From an uncultured Clostridia bacterium (lineage in GTDB: Bacteria > Bacillota > Clostridia > Oscillospirales > Oscillospiraceae): a DNA stretch of 10,805 nt. The stretch covers positions 1-10,805 of the forward strand of contig CAMEIU010000062.1 of assembly GCA_945918815.1 (NCBI GenBank). Reading direction: 5' to 3'. A model generated the notes under the pieces. That model was not told the origin of the DNA and did no database searches. It saw only the letters and a list, made by a program, of their open reading frames with translations. Of this stretch, positions 1 through 6,152 are shown piece by piece; within the stretch, counting starts at the first letter, position 1, and each line of letters starts with the position of its first letter. The position numbers were made by a program, and so were the translations under genes.

Positions 1-545
1 GCGTTGATGTAGTCCTCCGCCTGCAGCACACCGTCCACATAGACCTCGCCTTTGGAGAAGTCGATATCCACGGTTTGCCCCTCGGTCGCCACAACTCGCT
101 TGACGATGGGCTCGTTTTCAAAATACGGCACCTTCAGCACCACAATGTCGCCGTTCTCAATGTCATCCGTGCTATACAGGAAATTGCTCTCCAACAGCAG
201 GAAGTCCATATTGTGCAGGGTGGGCAGCATGGATTCGCCGTCCACGCCCACCAGACGGACGATAAAGGTAAACAGTACCGTCACCACCGCGAGGATATAG
301 ACCACATCGTGAATCAGCCCATAGGCCTCCTCTCCCGGCACTTTGGTCTCTTTTTCCTTTTCCTGATCGGCTTTGCTTCCCAGGATAGGCTTTTCCTCCG
401 GCGGAACCTCCGCCGCCTGCGGCTGCGGTTCCGCTTCCATCTCCGGCTCCCGCTTCGGCTGCGGTGTATCATGATCGGCAAGCAGCGCACGAATTTCATC
501 TAAGTTAATTGTATCATGAACGAACGGTTTGTTCTCTTGCTCCAT
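1..545 (-). CDS. lepB: Type I signal peptidase, N-terminal part (3' end outside window)
   Basis: Membrane-bound serine protease that removes signal peptides from exported preproteins on the outer face of the cytoplasmic membrane. The 181 visible residues show an N-terminal region of about 78 residues rich in Glu, Pro and Lys, one hydrophobic anchor (about residues 80-99), then the catalytic serine box GESMLPTL (nucleophile Ser105) and the general-base box IVKRVVATEG (Lys149). Both members of the Ser/Lys dyad are present. The ATG at 543-545 is chosen because a GGAG lies 8 nt upstream and an upstream TATAAT fits a promoter. The cytosolic tail is longer than the short tail usual in Gram-positive SipS-type enzymes. 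The gene follows rplS in the same direction, matching the common Firmicute order rplS-lepB-ylqF-rnhB, so it may belong to that housekeeping cluster. The C-terminal conserved boxes are outside the window. Confidence 0.93.
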   Translation of the reverse strand, partial: MEQENKPFVHDTINLDEIRALLADHDTPQPKREPEMEAEPQPQAAEVPPEEKPILGSKADQEKEKETKVPGEEAYGLIHDVVYILAVVTVLFTFIVRLVGVDGESMLPTLHNMDFLLLESNFLYSTDDIENGDIVVLKVPYFENEPIVKRVVATEGQTVDIDFSKGEVYVDGVLQAEDYIN

Positions 546-583
546 ATTGTATACTCCATTTACTCATAGAGATAGATGTTATC

Positions 584-589
584 ATTATA
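584..589 (-). promoter_or_regulatory. Candidate -10 box (TATAAT) upstream of lepB
   Basis: Read on the minus strand, a perfect TATAAT lies about 40 nt upstream of the lepB ATG. No convincing -35 is found at 16-18 bp; the region there is a run of T and A. It would give lepB its own transcript, separate from rplS. The call rests on the -10 match alone. Confidence 0.45.
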
Positions 590-682
590 CACAAAAGGAT
601 TCCGAAAAAAAAGAGGCATTGAAAAAAAATCAGTGTATTCCACGAAACTGTCCGCTATCTGGAAAATTGGGATTTGTATATG

Positions 683-722
683 AATTGACAATGGAGGTAT
701 CCGCTTCGCGGATGATTGAAAA
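683..722 (+). repeat. Interspersed hairpin repeat, family C, copy 1
   Basis: The unit reads AATTGACAATG, then a short link, then the hairpin ATCCGC-ttc-GCGGAT, then GATT and GAAA. A second copy lies on the opposite strand at 9381-9420 with nearly the same order of blocks: AATTGACAATG, ATCCGC-loop-GCGGAT, GATTTGAAA. The two differ at a few bases and in the loop. This looks like a REP-type, non-coding, structured element. Its function is unknown. Confidence 0.6.
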
Positions 723-743
723 TATGCCCGTTTCAGGTACTTC

Positions 744-770
744 GTAGGGGCGACCCTTGCGGTCGCCCTC
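744..770 (+). repeat. Interspersed GTAGGGGC hairpin repeat, family A, copy 1
   Basis: GTAGGGGCG leads into a perfect 8-bp stem GGGCGACC/GGTCGCCC with a 5-nt loop (748-768). Related units (TGTAGGG followed by a GC-rich stem) are at 6270-6294 on the minus strand and at both ends of the element at 6903-6994. The stem bases vary but stay complementary, which points to selection on structure or to repeat mobility, not to coding. Confidence 0.6.
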
Positions 771-983
771 AAAGGTTGCGACCACCACCGCAGGGACGGA
801 TGATGCACTACGGGGGTGCAACTGCCGGGGGATGTGCGCATGTCATCACGGCGGGCTGACGCGCCGAATCTGGTACAAGCAAAGGTGTGGTGCAGCGGTT
901 TTCGGGTGATGGCTTCATTCCAGTCACCTACGCTGGGCAGTCCTGACATGAAAAAAGCGTCTTTTGGTTCCTTCCTCCGGGTT

Positions 984-1030
984 GGCACTAAGGTTTTGCC
1001 CTGCACTTCGTTCGCGCAAAACCAAGTGCC
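984..1030. repeat. Large imperfect stem-loop in the rplS-lepB interval
   Basis: GGCACT (984-989) pairs with AGTGCC (1025-1030), and GGTTTTGC (992-999) pairs with GCAAAACC (1016-1023). A small 2/1-nt internal bulge separates the two parts, giving 14 base pairs with a 16-nt loop. No T-run follows on either strand, so it is not a classical terminator. It may be the core of a larger repeat: GGTTCCTT at 966-973 and AAGGAACC at 1135-1142 form an outer inverted pair around it. Confidence 0.5.
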
Positions 1031-1188
1031 TGCCCAATCGTGCGCCCGAGCCGCGAAGCGGCGACAAAGTGCCCTTGGGGTACGGTCGCTTGACTCCGCC
1101 GCTGGCGGCGCTCCCGTTCGGGCCACGCAAGGAAAAGGAACCCGCCGGAGGCATGACAAGGTACGTTCTTTTGCCAAGGGTCCCTACA

Positions 1189-1277
1189 AAAGGAGAACGG
1201 ATTGCCGGAAGGTGAATGGCTCCGTAGAGGCAAGAGAAGCCACCCCGGGGTGCGTCGCTTCGCTCTTCGCAATGACA
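1189..1277 (+). repeat. Interspersed repeat, family B, copy 1
   Basis: It begins with an 18-bp block AAAGGAGAACGGATTGCC (1189-1206) that is identical to 9303-9320, and it ends with GCAATGACAG (1269-1278), which matches 9344-9353. The middle differs: here it is about 60 bp long and ends in a TCGCTTCGCTCTTCGC stretch, whereas in the second copy it is a short perfect palindrome. The shared ends with a variable centre suggest a repeat family with exchangeable or decayed stems. Confidence 0.6.
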
Positions 1278-1375
1278 GTGCGGAACGGAACCCTGTCATA
1301 AAAATCCGTGTGCTTACTAAAACCGATAGTCAAAATTCCAATTTATCTTCTATATGCAAAGGTCTGCGAGAGGGC

Positions 1376-1424
1376 GCAAAAACCGCCGCGCCTCTGATTG
1401 GATCAGGGACGCGGCGGTTTTTGC
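1376..1424 (-). terminator. Rho-independent terminator after rplS
   Basis: The perfect 15-bp stem GCAAAAACCGCCGCG / CGCGGCGGTTTTTGC has a 19-nt loop that contains a second small stem (CTGAT-tgg-ATCAG). It starts 20 bp after the rplS stop. The A/T runs at both stem feet mean it could stop transcription in either direction. It probably isolates rplS from lepB. Confidence 0.85.
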
Positions 1425-1444
1425 TTGAACTGGTTGCGCTTGGA

Positions 1445-1786
1445 TTAGACTTTCTCCCGAACCTTGGCGGATTTGCCCATACGGTCGCGCAGATAGTAGA
1501 GCTTGGCCCGGCGGACCTTGCCGCGGCGGACAGTCTCAACCTTCACGATGCTGGGAGAGTGCAGCAGGAACACCTTCTCGCAGCCAACGCCATAGGAAAC
1601 GCGGCGAACGGTAAAGGTCTCTTCCAGACCGCCATGCTTCTTGGCGATCACGGTGCCTTCGAACACCTGGACTCTCTCACGGGAGCCTTCTTTGATCTTC
1701 ACATGAACACGGACCGTATCGCCCACGCGGACTTCTGGAACCTCCGTCTTCATGTACTGGCTGGTCAAAGCCTTCATCAAATCCAT
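1445..1786 (-). CDS. rplS: 50S ribosomal protein L19
   Basis: Component of the large ribosomal subunit that lies at the interface with the 30S subunit. The 113-aa product starts [19 protein letters not shown]. It carries the family's conserved stretches [14 protein letters not shown] and [13 protein letters not shown] and the basic C-terminal part [15 protein letters not shown]. The length is normal for L19. A longer in-frame start exists 29 codons upstream, but the ATG at 1784-1786 is supported by AGGAGG 8 nt upstream and by the usual N-terminus. The gene has its own promoter, leader and terminator, so it is probably monocistronic. The usual upstream partner trmD is absent; a flavodoxin gene lies there instead. 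Confidence 0.97.
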   Translation of the reverse strand: MDLMKALTSQYMKTEVPEVRVGDTVRVHVKIKEGSRERVQVFEGTVIAKKHGGLEETFTVRRVSYGVGCEKVFLLHSPSIVKVETVRRGKVRRAKLYYLRDRMGKSAKVREKV

Positions 1787-1830
1787 TGTTTTGTCCTCCT
1801 TTATATTTAGACGTTCATACCCACAAGAAG

Positions 1831-1854
1831 TGCCGCTGTACCGTAGTACCGGCA
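1831..1854 (-). promoter_or_regulatory. Hairpin in the rplS 5' leader (possible L19 leader)
   Basis: Within the predicted leader of about 94 nt, TGCCG (1831-1835) pairs with CGGCA (1850-1854) and GTAC pairs with GTAC around a 4-nt loop, leaving a 2-nt bulge. L19 leader structures that act as autoregulatory elements are known in Firmicutes. The position fits, but I cannot confirm a match to that RNA family from sequence alone. Confidence 0.4.
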
Positions 1855-1887
1855 GTGGCAGAGGACCGCCCATTCACAGACCAAAGT

Positions 1888-1916
1888 ATTATACCATGTC
1901 ATGTTTCCAAATGCAA
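1888..1916 (-). promoter_or_regulatory. Sigma-A type promoter for rplS
   Basis: On the minus strand, TTGCAT (1911-1916) and TATAAT (1888-1893) are separated by exactly 17 bp. TGG directly before TATAAT makes it an extended -10. Transcription would start near 1880, leaving a leader of about 94 nt before rplS. Confidence 0.75.
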
Positions 1917-1964
1917 TCATGAGTTTTATCTTTTTTGACGGAAAAATGGACTTTTTCTTTTCGG

Positions 1965-2498
1965 TCAAGGTCTTACCACCGTGCATGAGGCTTCTCCGTT
2001 GTACCATTCCAGTACCGCAGAAAGGTTTTCTTCCCGGACGCGGCTTCCGCCGTTGCAGAGCAGATCCAGCATGGCGTCCTCATCCGGGGTACGGTTCTGC
2101 TTCTCCGAAAGGCCTTTTCCGGCGGTTTTTGCCATAACGGTCATCATGAACCGGTAGACGCCACGGAGCCGCTTCAAGTCAAAACCGCCCTGGAGTGTAA
2201 AGATGGGCAGTTCTTCCGGAAACCGGTTGGCCTTTTGCAGGTCCTGCATCTGAGAGCCGGTGGCCCCCATGCCTACGCCGCAGACAGCCTGGACCGCGTA
2301 ACGTTTGGCGGCTTTTCCATAGCCCTGGACCTTTCCAGCCATCAGCCAGCCCAGGTACAGGACCGGCGCACCTGCTCCGATCTTTCCGTTAGAATCGTCC
2401 AAATCATACACCGGAAGGCTCGTTTTTTTGCCCAACATTCTGGCATACTGGGCCGTATAACCGGTATTGGAGGTATAGACAATGGCTTCTGGTTTCAT
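1965..2498 (-). CDS. Flavodoxin-domain protein (HemG/flavodoxin-like)
   Basis: A predicted 177-aa cytoplasmic FMN-binding protein. The N-terminus MKPEAIVYTSNTGYTAQYA has a beta strand followed by the phosphate-binding loop T9-S-N-T-G-Y-T15, the standard flavodoxin FMN site. The fold continues with YLGWLMAGKV (about 48-57), where classical flavodoxins have the second FMN loop, and a Gly-rich GVGMGATG segment (about 74-81). The length suits a single flavodoxin-like domain of the kind found in menaquinone-dependent protoporphyrinogen oxidase-like proteins, but no substrate can be assigned. AGGAAA lies a short distance before the ATG. It begins 36 bp after the GNAT gene on the same strand, so the two are probably co-transcribed. 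Confidence 0.8.
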   Translation of the reverse strand: MKPEAIVYTSNTGYTAQYARMLGKKTSLPVYDLDDSNGKIGAGAPVLYLGWLMAGKVQGYGKAAKRYAVQAVCGVGMGATGSQMQDLQKANRFPEELPIFTLQGGFDLKRLRGVYRFMMTVMAKTAGKGLSEKQNRTPDEDAMLDLLCNGGSRVREENLSAVLEWYNGEASCTVVRP

Positions 2499-2534
2499 AC
2501 TTTGTTTCTTTCCTTTCTGTAAATTCCAAGCAGA

Positions 2535-3059
2535 TCACAACATGAGCTCCAATTGACAGTCGCAGGGCTCCTTTTCCGCATGGAAGGCGCTGATTTCAGC
2601 CGCCTCCCGGCAGCCCATGGCGTGATAAAACGCTTGGCTTTCCACGGAGGAATGGGCGGATATGTAGAGCTTCTGCGCCCCTTGTTCCCTGGCCCACGCT
2701 TTCCCCGTATCCATGAGCTGCCGCACGATCCCACGGCCGCGGCAGTCGCTGGACACATGGATTCTGGACAACTCCAGGTATTGGCCCTTGCTTCCGAAGA
2801 AATTTGATTCCACCGATGCAAAACCCTTTAAGGCTCCGTCCGCAAAGGCCCCGCAGACCAGGCCGCCGGAGGCCAATGTGTGCCGGAGGCACTGGACCAG
2901 GAATTCATACTGTTCCCTGCCCCAATCCTCCACAAATGGATTGTCCACGACAGTCCACTGGCCGTCGATTTTCCTCCAGCATTTCGTCACCTGTTGGAAC
3001 CGGCGGAACGAGGAAAAAAGTTCCACCGTCAGTTCTTCCGATTGAATGTTCCGAATCAT
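2535..3059 (-). CDS. GNAT family N-acetyltransferase
   Basis: A 174-aa cytoplasmic protein of the Gcn5-related acetyltransferase fold, which transfers an acetyl group from acetyl-CoA to an amine. The core is clear: GAFADGALKGFASVES (about 70-85), then LELSRIHVSSDCRGRGIVRQ (95-114), which is motif A with the pyrophosphate-binding R-G-R-G-I segment. It continues with a helix (AWAREQG) and the C-terminal LYISAHSSVESQAFYHAMGC, in which the conserved late-domain Tyr is present. The N-terminal region (TKCWRKIDGQW) resembles no substrate-specific subfamily I can name. The substrate is unknown. AAGGGG precedes the ATG, and a good promoter lies about 110 nt upstream. It is first in a probable two-gene unit with the flavodoxin. 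Confidence 0.87.
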   Translation of the reverse strand: MIRNIQSEELTVELFSSFRRFQQVTKCWRKIDGQWTVVDNPFVEDWGREQYEFLVQCLRHTLASGGLVCGAFADGALKGFASVESNFFGSKGQYLELSRIHVSSDCRGRGIVRQLMDTGKAWAREQGAQKLYISAHSSVESQAFYHAMGCREAAEISAFHAEKEPCDCQLELML

Positions 3060-3176
3060 AGAAACCGCCCCTTATCGTGCAGCGGCTTGGCTGCATTTTC
3101 CGTTGAAGTAAAAAATTCGGTGTGACCTTGCATTCTTTTCCTGAACGCCATGGAGCAGATCTCACCACTCCCTAAA

Positions 3177-3204
3177 AGCATACCATAAAATTTGGATTTG
3201 TCAT
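3177..3204 (-). promoter_or_regulatory. Candidate promoter of the GNAT-flavodoxin unit
   Basis: On the minus strand, ATGACA (3199-3204, five of six matches to TTGACA) is followed after 16 bp by TATGCT (3177-3182). TGG just before the hexamer gives an extended -10. The leader to the GNAT ATG would be about 110 nt. Confidence 0.55.
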
Positions 3205-3249
3205 GTTTCGTTTTGTAGGAAATTCCGGCAAACACGTGACCCTTTTCCA

Positions 3250-3291
3250 CCTCATCCGGCGCTTCGCGCCACCTTCCCCTCAAGGGAAAGG
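3250..3291 (+). repeat. REP-like double hairpin element
   Basis: After CCTCATCC come two adjacent hairpins: GGCGC-ttc-GCGCC (3258-3270) and CCTTCCCCT-ca-AGGGAAAGG (3272-3291, one mismatch). The arrangement resembles short interspersed repeats that I associate with Clostridia genomes. It has no coding potential. It directly abuts the MITE-like element that follows. Confidence 0.55.
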
Positions 3292-3296
3292 CTTTA

Positions 3297-3443
3297 GGGA
3301 GCCTCTGAATAATGGCCTTTGGAAGCTGTATTCGACGTCGGTAAATGTTTCCGGCTTCATTGCCCGCACCACCATTGCTTTGATGGTGTTATTGTACCAT
3401 ATCTGGAACCTCTATGGTAGTGCAGATTAAATCAGAGGTTCCC
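3297..3443. mobile_element. MITE-like element with terminal inverted repeats and TA flanks
   Basis: The left end GGGAGCCTCTGAATAA (3297-3312) and the reverse complement of the right end, GGGAACCTCTGATTTAA (3427-3443), agree at 13 of the first 16 positions. The dinucleotide TA sits immediately outside both ends (3295-3296 and 3444-3445), as expected for a TA target duplication. The 147-bp body encodes no protein I can support. It contains the hairpin CACCAT-N7-ATGGTG (3370-3388) and an extra internal copy of the end core, GGAACCTCT at 3405-3413. Size, ends and flanks fit a non-autonomous miniature element, perhaps moved by an IS630- or IS5-type transposase. The parent family is a guess. Confidence 0.55.
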
Positions 3444-3476
3444 TAATTCCACCGGAATTGGAAACAAAGTATAAAT

Positions 3477-3518
3477 AACGCCCTTGCGCTTCCTTTTCTG
3501 GAGGGGCGCAAGGGCGTT
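3477..3518 (-). terminator. Terminator after the GH2 gene
   Basis: A 13-bp perfect stem AACGCCCTTGCGC / GCGCAAGGGCGTT with a 16-nt loop begins 4 bp after the stop codon of the glycoside hydrolase. On the minus strand it is followed by TTATTTATACTTTG, a moderate T-rich tail. Position and stem strength support a terminator. Confidence 0.75.
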
Positions 3519-3522
3519 TGGG

Positions 3523-6129
3523 TTATTCGGTTATGGCAAAGGGAATCTCCAGGCTGCTGCCGAGCCAGGTGTAGACTCCGTTGGAGCCGTCCGCTACGGT
3601 CAGGACCAGGAGGTACAGGCCCGGATCCGTGGGGGCGTTCTCCAGGGGGAGCCGCTTCCAGGACTGGCCGTAGGCGAGGTACTCGTTGTAGGAAGGATAT
3701 TCGTTGTAGGAAGGATATTCGTTATAGGAGGGGTATTCGCCATAGCCGGGGTATGCCGTGCCGCCCCCTTCCGTCAGTTGATACCATGCCGCGGTGACCG
3801 CCGCGTCTTCGGTGATATCCACCGCTCCGTTCCGGAGGGTCACGGTGTAGTCCGGGTCCTGGACAGGCAGGCCGTCATAGGACTTGTTCAGGGTGTTGTG
3901 GACGGTGATTTCCGCCGCGTCGCCTACGGTCCCTGTCTCACAGACGTCCGTATAGACCCGGCCGTCTTTCACGCCGGAAGCCAGGACCGTGTTGGGCTGG
4001 CCGTAGTCGTTCAGCTCCACGTCCTTCCACACAAAGACGCCGTCCTGCTGCTTCTCGCCGGCGCCGTAGAACGCGCCGTTGACCGTCAGCTCCACGGATT
4101 CCAGGTTGGAATAGACCTTCACGTCGATGGTCCGGCTGGGACGGACTTCATAACGGCTGGAGGTAATGTGGACAAAGGGGTCCGTATCATTCCAGTTGGC
4201 CTTGTAGAGATAGAAGGCGTCCTTCTTCACGGACCGGTCCGCCGTCACCAGGCCCTTGGTGTTCATCTGGGGCATGCCGCCCTCGTTGCGGTAGGTGGAG
4301 AAATCGAACATGGCCCAGGCAAAAGCGCACCAGAGGTCTTCCGCAGGGGGAACTTCATTGGTCTCGTCGCCGTAGATGGCCATGAGCATGCCCTCATGGA
4401 CGTAGCTCTGGTATTCCTCCGGGTGGAAATCGCCGGAGGTGGCGTAGCCCTTGGTATTGTCCGCGCCGCCCCAGCGGAAGCCCGCGCCCAGATCCGCGTG
4501 CTGCCGGATGTTCGCACCCGCGCCGTACTCCGTCAGCACATAGGAAACCGTATGCCGGGAGGACTGGTTGAAGACGCTCTGGTAGGACTGGAGCTTGCTC
4601 TGGAAGCTCATGACGATGCGGTCAAAGAGGTTCTCCGGGGTGGCCCCGTTGACGTTGCTGTACCAGCCGGTGTACATGTTGAGGCCCACGGTGTCGATGC
4701 CGCTGCCGTCCGTGGTCCAGCCGGCGGTCTCCCGCACATAGGAAGCCCCGTCCATGACGGCCTCGCCCACCATGCGGCTGGGATCCAGTTCCTTGACCAT
4801 TTGGGCCAGCTCCTGCATGAACGCTCCCAGGGCCGCCGCGTCGGGCTGATCATAGTAGGCCTCGTAGCTGCCATAGTAGTTGACCTCGTTCTCAATGCCC
4901 CAGACGAAGATGGAGGGGTGGTTGTAGCCCTGCTTGACCATCTCCTCCGCCGCCTGCATCACGTTCTGCCGGAAGGCGTCCGTGTCCAGCATCAGAAGGT
5001 AGAAGGGAATCTCGCTCCAGACCACGATACCCAGCTCGTCGCAGAGATCGTAGACGGCCTGGTCGTGGGGATAGTGGCAGGTACGCAGGGCGTTGGCCCC
5101 CATTTCCAGAATCATTTGCAGGTCCTGCTCCTTCTGGGCCTGGGTGGTCACATTGGTGGCCGCGCCGAACTCCTGGTGCATGCCCACGCCCCGCAGTGCA
5201 TAGGGCTGACCGTTGAGATAGAAGGTGCCGTCCTGGACCTTGTAGGTGCGGAAGCCGATTCGCTGGCTGTTGAAATCCACCGGCTTGCCGTCCACACAGA
5301 CCTGGGTCTCCGCGGTGTAGAGATAGGGGTCCCGGGTGCCCTGCCACAGGTGGGCGTTGGAGACCACGATGGGGTCCAGGGTCACTTCCTCCAAAAGGCC
5401 CGCGCCGGTCACTGCCTTACAGGCCGTGCCGACGGTGCAGCCGGCCGCGTCCTTCAGGGTCACGGTCACGGTGATTTTTCCGCCGGGCTCCTGGCTGGAG
5501 AGCAGGACCCGCGGAGTCAGAACCGCTATACCGGTGGTCAAATCCACGGCGGTGTCCAGGTAGACGCCCTGGGAGCCGCTGTCCTCCAGGCTCAGATAGG
5601 CTCTGGGATCCACGGCCACCAGACGCACATCCCGGTAGATTCCGGCAAAGTGGGTGAAGTCGGTGTTGATGGGCATGGTGCCGCCGGTGATGTTGGTGAC
5701 CTCCACCTTCACGGTCACGGTCTCCTTGCCCCGGCAGGCCTCGGTGATATCCACGGAAAAGGCCGTGAAGCCGCCGTCGTGACGGCCCACTTCCTGGCCG
5801 TCCACATAGATCACGGCCTCCTTGTTGACCGCGCCAAAATGTAGAAACAGCTGTTTTCCGGCAAAGGGGCCCACCTCCACGGTCCGCTCATAGGCGCAGG
5901 TCCGGCTGCTGCCGGTGGGAAAGAAGGCGTTGGGATCCATGTATTCCCAGCTGTGAGGCACCTGTACGGCGGTCTGGGTCCCGTCGTGACCGGTAAAGGT
6001 CCAGCTGCCGTTTAAGGAAACGGTCTGCCGTCCCTCGGTCCCCCGAGCCGCCGACGCCGTCACCGGCAAAAGCGACCACACCATGTACACTGCCAGAAAC
6101 AGGCTGAGAAGTCGTTTTGTGCTTTTCAT
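3523..6129 (-). CDS. Secreted glycoside hydrolase family 2 (beta-galactosidase-like)
   Basis: An 868-aa retaining glycosidase that is probably exported to act on beta-linked sugars of diet or host glycans. Domain order: a Sec signal peptide (1-27, cleavage after A-S-A), a GH2 sugar-binding sandwich (about 33-175), an Ig-like sandwich (about 180-295), a TIM barrel (about 300-600) and C-terminal Ig-like modules. In the barrel I see GVGMHQEFGA (314-323), NALRTCHYPHDQAVYDLCDE (346-365), acid/base Glu415 in GIENEVN and nucleophile Glu534 in VLTEYGA. The late segment FDFSTYRNEGG...MNTKGLVTADRS (608-633) is typical of GH2. The N-T-K triplet (623-625) resembles the glucuronidase N-x-K motif but also occurs in other GH2 enzymes, so the substrate stays open. 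The last domain (about 748-868) carries five hexapeptide repeats. There is no LPXTG anchor. AAGGAG lies 8 nt before the ATG. The gene appears monocistronic, with its own terminator. Confidence 0.93.
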   Translation of the reverse strand: MKSTKRLLSLFLAVYMVWSLLPVTASAARGTEGRQTVSLNGSWTFTGHDGTQTAVQVPHSWEYMDPNAFFPTGSSRTCAYERTVEVGPFAGKQLFLHFGAVNKEAVIYVDGQEVGRHDGGFTAFSVDITEACRGKETVTVKVEVTNITGGTMPINTDFTHFAGIYRDVRLVAVDPRAYLSLEDSGSQGVYLDTAVDLTTGIAVLTPRVLLSSQEPGGKITVTVTLKDAAGCTVGTACKAVTGAGLLEEVTLDPIVVSNAHLWQGTRDPYLYTAETQVCVDGKPVDFNSQRIGFRTYKVQDGTFYLNGQPYALRGVGMHQEFGAATNVTTQAQKEQDLQMILEMGANALRTCHYPHDQAVYDLCDELGIVVWSEIPFYLLMLDTDAFRQNVMQAAEEMVKQGYNHPSIFVWGIENEVNYYGSYEAYYDQPDAAALGAFMQELAQMVKELDPSRMVGEAVMDGASYVRETAGWTTDGSGIDTVGLNMYTGWYSNVNGATPENLFDRIVMSFQSKLQSYQSVFNQSSRHTVSYVLTEYGAGANIRQHADLGAGFRWGGADNTKGYATSGDFHPEEYQSYVHEGMLMAIYGDETNEVPPAEDLWCAFAWAMFDFSTYRNEGGMPQMNTKGLVTADRSVKKDAFYLYKANWNDTDPFVHITSSRYEVRPSRTIDVKVYSNLESVELTVNGAFYGAGEKQQDGVFVWKDVELNDYGQPNTVLASGVKDGRVYTDVCETGTVGDAAEITVHNTLNKSYDGLPVQDPDYTVTLRNGAVDITEDAAVTAAWYQLTEGGGTAYPGYGEYPSYNEYPSYNEYPSYNEYLAYGQSWKRLPLENAPTDPGLYLLVLTVADGSNGVYTWLGSSLEIPFAITE
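3664..3753 (-). repeat. In-frame 18-bp tandem repeat (hexapeptide array) in the GH2 gene
   Basis: Five consecutive 18-bp units encode YPGYGE, YPSYNE, YPSYNE, YPSYNE and YLAYGQ (residues 793-822). The middle units are nearly or fully identical in DNA (3683-3700 and 3701-3718 are the same), and the outer ones are diverged. This is the pattern left by slippage or unequal exchange. The array sits between the AWYQL strand and the SWKRLPL strand of an Ig-like domain, so it is probably a surface loop or linker rich in Tyr, Pro and Glu. Confidence 0.9.
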
Positions 6130-6152
6130 GTTCGCGCTCCTTGTGGTAGATT

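Larger units (their letters stand above)
546..1375. other. Long intergenic stretch between rplS and lepB, repeat-rich, no supported gene
   Basis: This interval of about 830 bp has several open frames on both strands. None has a good ribosome binding site, a recognisable domain or normal composition, and they overlap each other. It holds a chain of hairpins: ATCCGC/GCGGAT at 699-713, GGGCGACC/GGTCGCCC at 748-768, TGCAC/GTGCA at 804-820, a large bulged stem at 984-1030, GCCGC-gaa-GCGGC at 1050-1062, CGCCG/CGGCG at 1097-1110, and a repeat at 1189-1277. Three of these motifs recur elsewhere in the window, so the stretch looks like accumulated short interspersed repeats. It splits a gene pair that is normally close together. 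Confidence 0.6.

Noticed and set aside
560..1301. Overlapping frames on both strands (205 aa on minus, 161 aa on plus)
   Set aside because: They run through hairpin repeats, lack ribosome binding sites and match no protein family. I treat them as non-coding repeat sequence.
1917..1967. Imperfect hairpin at the flavodoxin stop as a terminator
   Set aside because: The stem has a mismatch, and on the minus strand it is followed by A residues instead of T, so it does not fit an intrinsic terminator.
3056..3283. 75-aa minus-strand frame upstream of the GNAT gene
   Set aside because: It has no domain or clear ribosome binding site and spans the GNAT promoter and a REP-like element.
3664..3753. 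Tandem 18-bp units as a possible CRISPR array
   Set aside because: There are no spacers between the units, they are in frame within a gene, and no cas genes are present.
3484..5844. 786-aa open frame on the plus strand
   Set aside because: It lies antisense to the GH2 gene and is rich in Gly, Val and His with no domain. Open antisense frames are expected opposite a GC-rich gene, and the GH2 reading has clear catalytic motifs.
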